DNA of 64,000 bases from an uncultured Bacteroides sp. (GTDB taxonomy: Bacteria > Bacteroidota > Bacteroidia > Bacteroidales > Bacteroidaceae). A program made the translations under genes and the position numbers. Shown here piece after piece: positions 60,350-64,000 of this stretch (its first letter is position 1; the number at the start of each line of letters is the position of its first letter). Location: assembly GCA_947646015.1 (NCBI GenBank), contig CANSEY010000002.1, forward strand, positions 248,001-312,000, in the 5' to 3' direction. The notes beneath the pieces are model-generated. The model was given only the letters and a program-made list of their open reading frames with translations, was not told the DNA's origin and did no database searches.

Positions 60350-62161
60350 TTATAAATTTTCTATCCGCTTCTGTATCTCCTTTATTTTTTCCTGTCTTTG
60401 TTTTATTTTCATTATAAGCCTATCAGAAGCTTTCTCAAAAGAGATTTCTTTTTCATCCTTATGGGTACAATCCGTACTTTTTATGAAAAACACACCTTTA
60501 AATCTTTGATATAAGTTAAATGGATAAAATTCTTGTGGGATATGGTGACTCCCCTGAAGTCGAGACAGTGTTAATTCATTAAAATCGACAGTTAAGGGGG
60601 TGTAAAAAACATTGTCATCAATAAGACTTAAAAAATATTCCATACTGTTTTCAGGAGGCCTACTCAACCAATTATCTTTCCTGTTATAATGCTCATCATA
60701 TGCCATGGCTTCTCCACTCCCTATCAGAAATAGCAAAGGAGAGTAACTTTCACCATACGCTTTGCGCATATACCTCCCGAAAGGAATACAAGGTACGGCA
60801 GGATAACTCGAAATAGGATTAATATGTCCCGCATGCCCGTAGATTACCGTTTTTACGTTTTCGTCTTTGGCGAACTTGTCAATTAAGAATCTTGCATTTA
60901 CGAACATAATGGAATCCCGCCGTATGAATCTTTCTATTCCGGCATCTCCGGCTTGCTTTGAAACCCTCAGAATATGCAAGATACATTCTATTTCTTCAGC
61001 AGTAAGAAGTTTTTTTATCTTATCTCGATGAGTATCAAGAAAGTTTATCGCACAGTTACGATCTTTTTTCATTAATAACAGAGATAATTGATCAACTTCC
61101 GGAATCTGCGATTTTTGGTTCAGCACGGTAATAAAATCAAAAATATCCATAGCAGAACTTTGAGTGGAAGAAAGGATTGAATTGTAATCCATGCCATATA
61201 ATTTAACTTTAGAATCTTTCGTTTTACCAGAATTAAAGCTCCGCAACCTATTTAAAAAATTAATTGTAGCATGGTTGATAACCAAGGAAGAATCAAGTTC
61301 ATAATTGTCATCTTGTATAAACCTATTGTAAGCAAATGATTGTTCGAGGGGCATTTCCTGCAGTACTAATTTGCAATTTAACCTTTCCACTGCCTGGATA
61401 ATCAATTGATACGCTAAATTTTTTATACCGTCATTCCCGTGGACTGACTCCCCTAAGCCGATAATCTTTTTATCATTGATTTCATTGATTTGCTCCAATC
61501 CTATTTTTCTATCAACATTTATACCCGTATAGTTAATTTTTTTATCTACTATCAACGGGGAAAGGGTTCGAACAGGAAATTCGTCGATAGGTTTACCGTC
61601 AATCAGTATGTCCAATCGAGAGAAAGCAATATAAGCATCCTTATCAATTTCTCCTTCCACATTAATTCGTACGTTTAACATCTCCGCATTATTCAAATTA
61701 ATGTTTTGGGTAAATAAGCTTAATATACTGTCAGGCCTGAATCTTAAAGTGTCAGAAAAAAGAATGTTTTCCTGCTTACCTATCGCATCCAAGATGATGG
61801 AAACAAGTTTTATATTATCGCCTTTACCTTCAAATCCGATTACAGCTTCTTTTATGTTATTATTGGGAAGTAAAATTCTCTGTTCGTACTCTGATCTTAA
61901 CCGCTTAGAAAAAGGAAATCCTTTAAAATATTTCTTAGCGAACAAATTTCGATTTGAATCTTGTATATAGGCAGGGATAGTATAATTGCTATATGCTCCA
62001 TTTTCACGCCACGGATAAACCACCGCAGAATCGAAACGCATAGCAAAATGTAAATCATATACATTCGTATATGTTTGTTTCTCTAATTTAGCGGTACATG
62101 ATACGGCATAGAATATAAATACAAAGAAAAACAATACATGGAGTTTTGTTATTGAATTCAT
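60350..62161 (-). CDS. Erythromycin esterase-like lipoprotein
   Basis: The 603-aa protein has a lipoprotein-like signal (FYAVSC, Cys22) and a beta-rich region (about 40-215). A C-terminal domain follows of the erythromycin esterase superfamily (about 230-520), with GLGESVHG (Glu238, His241), LVLQEMPLEQS, FYGMDYN-like YGMDYN and VIYGHAGHINP (His). Its paralogue is the partial gene to the right. The family contains macrolide esterases and proteins of unknown reaction; resistance cannot be claimed. Its exported location and operon suggest hydrolysis or processing linked to the exported product. Confidence 0.8.
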   Translation of the reverse strand: MNSITKLHVLFFFVFIFYAVSCTAKLEKQTYTNVYDLHFAMRFDSAVVYPWRENGAYSNYTIPAYIQDSNRNLFAKKYFKGFPFSKRLRSEYEQRILLPNNNIKEAVIGFEGKGDNIKLVSIILDAIGKQENILFSDTLRFRPDSILSLFTQNINLNNAEMLNVRINVEGEIDKDAYIAFSRLDILIDGKPIDEFPVRTLSPLIVDKKINYTGINVDRKIGLEQINEINDKKIIGLGESVHGNDGIKNLAYQLIIQAVERLNCKLVLQEMPLEQSFAYNRFIQDDNYELDSSLVINHATINFLNRLRSFNSGKTKDSKVKLYGMDYNSILSSTQSSAMDIFDFITVLNQKSQIPEVDQLSLLLMKKDRNCAINFLDTHRDKIKKLLTAEEIECILHILRVSKQAGDAGIERFIRRDSIMFVNARFLIDKFAKDENVKTVIYGHAGHINPISSYPAVPCIPFGRYMRKAYGESYSPLLFLIGSGEAMAYDEHYNRKDNWLSRPPENSMEYFLSLIDDNVFYTPLTVDFNELTLSRLQGSHHIPQEFYPFNLYQRFKGVFFIKSTDCTHKDEKEISFEKASDRLIMKIKQRQEKIKEIQKRIENL

Positions 62162-62192
62162 GTTTAATATTATTTATAAAGATTATCAATAC

Positions 62193-62354
62193 TTAGTTTC
62201 CTCTGACTTCTCGTCCTTTCGCCAAACCATCTCTCAGCCCTTTAGAATACCATAACATTTCATAATCGGCATTATGCCACTATGGATTCAAAAATAGCGA
62301 TAAAGTCAGAGGAAGTACCACCTTTTTTCCGAATATTTCGGAGAAAAGGTTCAT
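62193..62354 (-). other. Micro-ORF coupled to the esterase stop, followed by an open frame after TAG
   Basis: An ATG at 62354-62352 overlaps the TGA of the upstream esterase gene (ATGA) and opens a 24-codon frame (MNLFSEIFGKKVVLPLTLSL...) ending in TAG at 62282-62280. The same frame continues for 28 codons (WHNADYEMLWYSKGLRDGLA...) to TAA at 62195-62193. The tail is glycine- and arginine-rich. It could be a decayed small gene. No family is recognised. Confidence 0.3.
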
Positions 62355-64000
62355 GGAATCCATTTTCTTTTCTTTTCATACAAATACATAAGAGCAAATA
62401 AAGTTTGGACATGATAGTCTAAGTTCATTTTAAAAAACTCTTCCCTCTTATTTATGGCGGACGCGTTTTTTGTGAACAGCACTCCGTCCATCATACATTT
62501 TGGAAAAACCCACTGGAATTGTCCAATTTTCGATTCTGTATTTCCTATATATCTCATTTTCAAAACATCCGCATCGGACAGTTTATCCATCGACAGATAA
62601 CACGGACTGATACCCGAACGTTCGATACAGTATTCCAATCCGGCAGACGACGAAGACTGCAATCGCCTTATTCCCATTTTACCAGGAAATACCCATGTCA
62701 AATAACTTCCCCCTCCGGCAAGCAGTCCCACGGCGGAGTAGTCATCACCGTATGAACCCTTCATATATTCTCCGAAAGGGCGCATGTCCGATCCCAGCCA
62801 TCCAGCGATACTTGTATAATTCGCATGCCCCAAATGACAATATACGGTAGTCGTTTCATCTTTTTTAAGCATTGTTTTCATTAAGAACTTCGCATTCTCG
62901 TACATGCCGGAATCCCTACCCCGAAAACGATTCAGTTCATCAACGGTCGCTTCCTCCTCCGCATTCAGGCAATAACTCATTATTTCCGCTTCTCGCCGGG
63001 TAAGTATGCCCTTGAAGCCATGATTGGCATGCAACACAGAGTCCGCCCCTTTAAAAGGGAACTTCTCGTCCGACAACAGAAGAGAATTGCATATCGCTTT
63101 CAAGCCTTCGTCGCCTTTACCTCTGCGGAGCGTGTAAAAGAAGTAAAACAGGTCGATACTGCTTTGTAAGCGGTAAATATTCCGGTCAATGCCAAAGAAG
63201 CTCACCTTTTCTTCCGAATGCCGGTTGTATTCTTTAATCCATCGCATAAGAGACACAAAGGATGAAGAAGAAAATAAGACCTTGTCAAAAGAGGAAGCGA
63301 TACTGTCCGGCTTGAACCGCTCGTCCCCCTCCAAATACCGGTTGATATGGAAAGACAATGTCAGGGGCATTTCTAACAAGACGAGCCTGCATTTTCCGTG
63401 TTCGATCCTATTCTTGATTATTTCAACACCCATGTCATTCATCGTTCCGGTGCCATGCACGCTCTCTCCGATGGCAAGTATCCTCTTATCGGAAAAGGAC
63501 AGAGACTTAAGATCGTCACCGTTCACGGGTATCACATCCAATTCCCGAACGGAAGCCGTTGCACCGTTATTCAATGATGGGGGTTCAACCGCATATTTTC
63601 CATCAATTAAGATATCCAAAGAGTCAATCCATATTTTAGAGTATTCCCCGGGCTTAAAGGAATTATCCGCCGATCCTAAAGGATCGACCGGAAAATCCTT
63701 TTTCCTGGGCTTCTCCCCTTGGGCTTCAAGAGCCACTCCCAGCAACAGAGGAGAAGCTATATCCACACTCCGGCGGGCTACCCTCCATGTGTTGGCAGCA
63801 GACAACCGAAACGTGTCCACGGAAGTGACCTCCCTGCATTCACTAATCCCACTCAGCTTCAAATACAGGTCATTGCAGTTTTCTGTTTTATACTTTATCC
63901 TCACTTCAATATCTGCCCGCTTTTTTTTATCCATATGATAAAAAAGCGGTACCGTGAACCCCGCGCTCCCCTTAGCTTCATATGACGGATACAATAAAAG
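62351..64000 (-). CDS. Erythromycin esterase-like protein (partial, runs off right edge)
   Basis: At least 549 codons are open to the window edge; the start is outside. Alignment with the 603-aa paralogue (LYPSYEAKGSAGFTVPLFYH against VYPWRENGAYSNYTIPAYIQ) suggests about 45 N-terminal residues are missing, probably a signal peptide. The esterase-superfamily motifs are kept: AIGESVHGTGTM, LVLLEMPLTLS, FFGIDRN and VYCHLGHANYTS. Identity to the paralogue is moderate, so the duplication is old. It is the most upstream gene of the export operon visible. Confidence 0.8.
   Translation of the reverse strand, partial: LLLYPSYEAKGSAGFTVPLFYHMDKKKRADIEVRIKYKTENCNDLYLKLSGISECREVTSVDTFRLSAANTWRVARRSVDIASPLLLGVALEAQGEKPRKKDFPVDPLGSADNSFKPGEYSKIWIDSLDILIDGKYAVEPPSLNNGATASVRELDVIPVNGDDLKSLSFSDKRILAIGESVHGTGTMNDMGVEIIKNRIEHGKCRLVLLEMPLTLSFHINRYLEGDERFKPDSIASSFDKVLFSSSSFVSLMRWIKEYNRHSEEKVSFFGIDRNIYRLQSSIDLFYFFYTLRRGKGDEGLKAICNSLLLSDEKFPFKGADSVLHANHGFKGILTRREAEIMSYCLNAEEEATVDELNRFRGRDSGMYENAKFLMKTMLKKDETTTVYCHLGHANYTSIAGWLGSDMRPFGEYMKGSYGDDYSAVGLLAGGGSYLTWVFPGKMGIRRLQSSSSAGLEYCIERSGISPCYLSMDKLSDADVLKMRYIGNTESKIGQFQWVFPKCMMDGVLFTKNASAINKREEFFKMNLDYHVQTLFALMYLYEKKRKWIP

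Noticed and set aside
60350..62161. Macrolide resistance by an erythromycin esterase
   Set aside because: Superfamily membership is clear, but the protein is an exported lipoprotein in a peptide-export operon with a large extra N-terminal domain. Resistance cannot be inferred.
63189..63938. 249-codon + frame opposite the partial esterase-like gene
   Set aside because: It is antisense to conserved esterase motifs and is not supported by any domain.

Overview
The window is chromosomal DNA of a gut Bacteroides, probably near B. fragilis/B. thetaiotaomicron. The evidence is TAnnTTTG -7 promoter boxes, no strong Shine-Dalgarno sites, many lipoproteins, a TonB receptor with a carboxypeptidase-regulatory-like domain, a hybrid two-component-like regulator, and clusters of secreted glycosidases. 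The species is an inference. No rRNA, tRNA, IS element, CRISPR array or origin was recognised.

Region 1 (1-16.7 kb, + strand) is a glycan-degradation cluster. It holds GH76 and GH92 and GH125 mannosidases, an unclassified 720-aa secreted protein with a glycosidase-like fold, a glutaminase-family lipoprotein, an aldose-1-epimerase lipoprotein, a DUF418 membrane protein and two GH43-type enzymes. Together these fit an alpha-mannan/N-glycan utilisation locus. No susC/susD pair is visible, so it would lie left of the window. Long imperfect inverted repeats sit between some of the genes.

Region 2 (16.7-28 kb, mostly - strand) is the most unusual part: a multi-copy, partly decayed NVEALA peptide locus. 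A repeated module contains (i) a membrane-anchored regulator with an N-terminal periplasmic sensor and a C-terminal winged helix, (ii) one or two small exported NVEALA-motif peptides, (iii) a 6-bladed beta-propeller lipoprotein and (iv) in one module a thioredoxin-like/DUF1573 lipoprotein. Two modules share a duplicated block of about 1.4 kb, and several genes are truncated, frameshifted or deleted. Peptide promoters carry 10-bp-period direct repeats placed like an OmpR-class activator site. A related site overlaps the -7 box of one regulator gene, suggesting self-repression.

Region 3 (28-54.8 kb) is mixed. It contains a degenerate hybrid two-component/AraC regulator, a GH2-GH29 operon with a consensus promoter, and housekeeping genes (miaB, a CoA-transferase, dacB, lpdA, nadB, rubrerythrin, SulP permease). 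A TonB siderophore-type receptor with a PepSY partner follows, then a radical SAM/flavin reductase/Ser-type sulfatase group, a helix-hairpin-helix protein and a DUF4294 protein. A self-contained promoter-microORF-terminator unit of about 80 nt lies upstream of the CoA-transferase operon.

Region 4 (54.9-64 kb, - strand, running off the right edge) is a compact operon: two erythromycin-esterase-like proteins, a GT4 and a GT25-like glycosyltransferase, an HlyD-type adaptor and a C39-peptidase ABC transporter. It looks like a leader-peptide-processing export system for a modified, possibly glycosylated, peptide. The precursor is not in the window. Two 24-codon micro-ORFs, one after each esterase gene, are noted.
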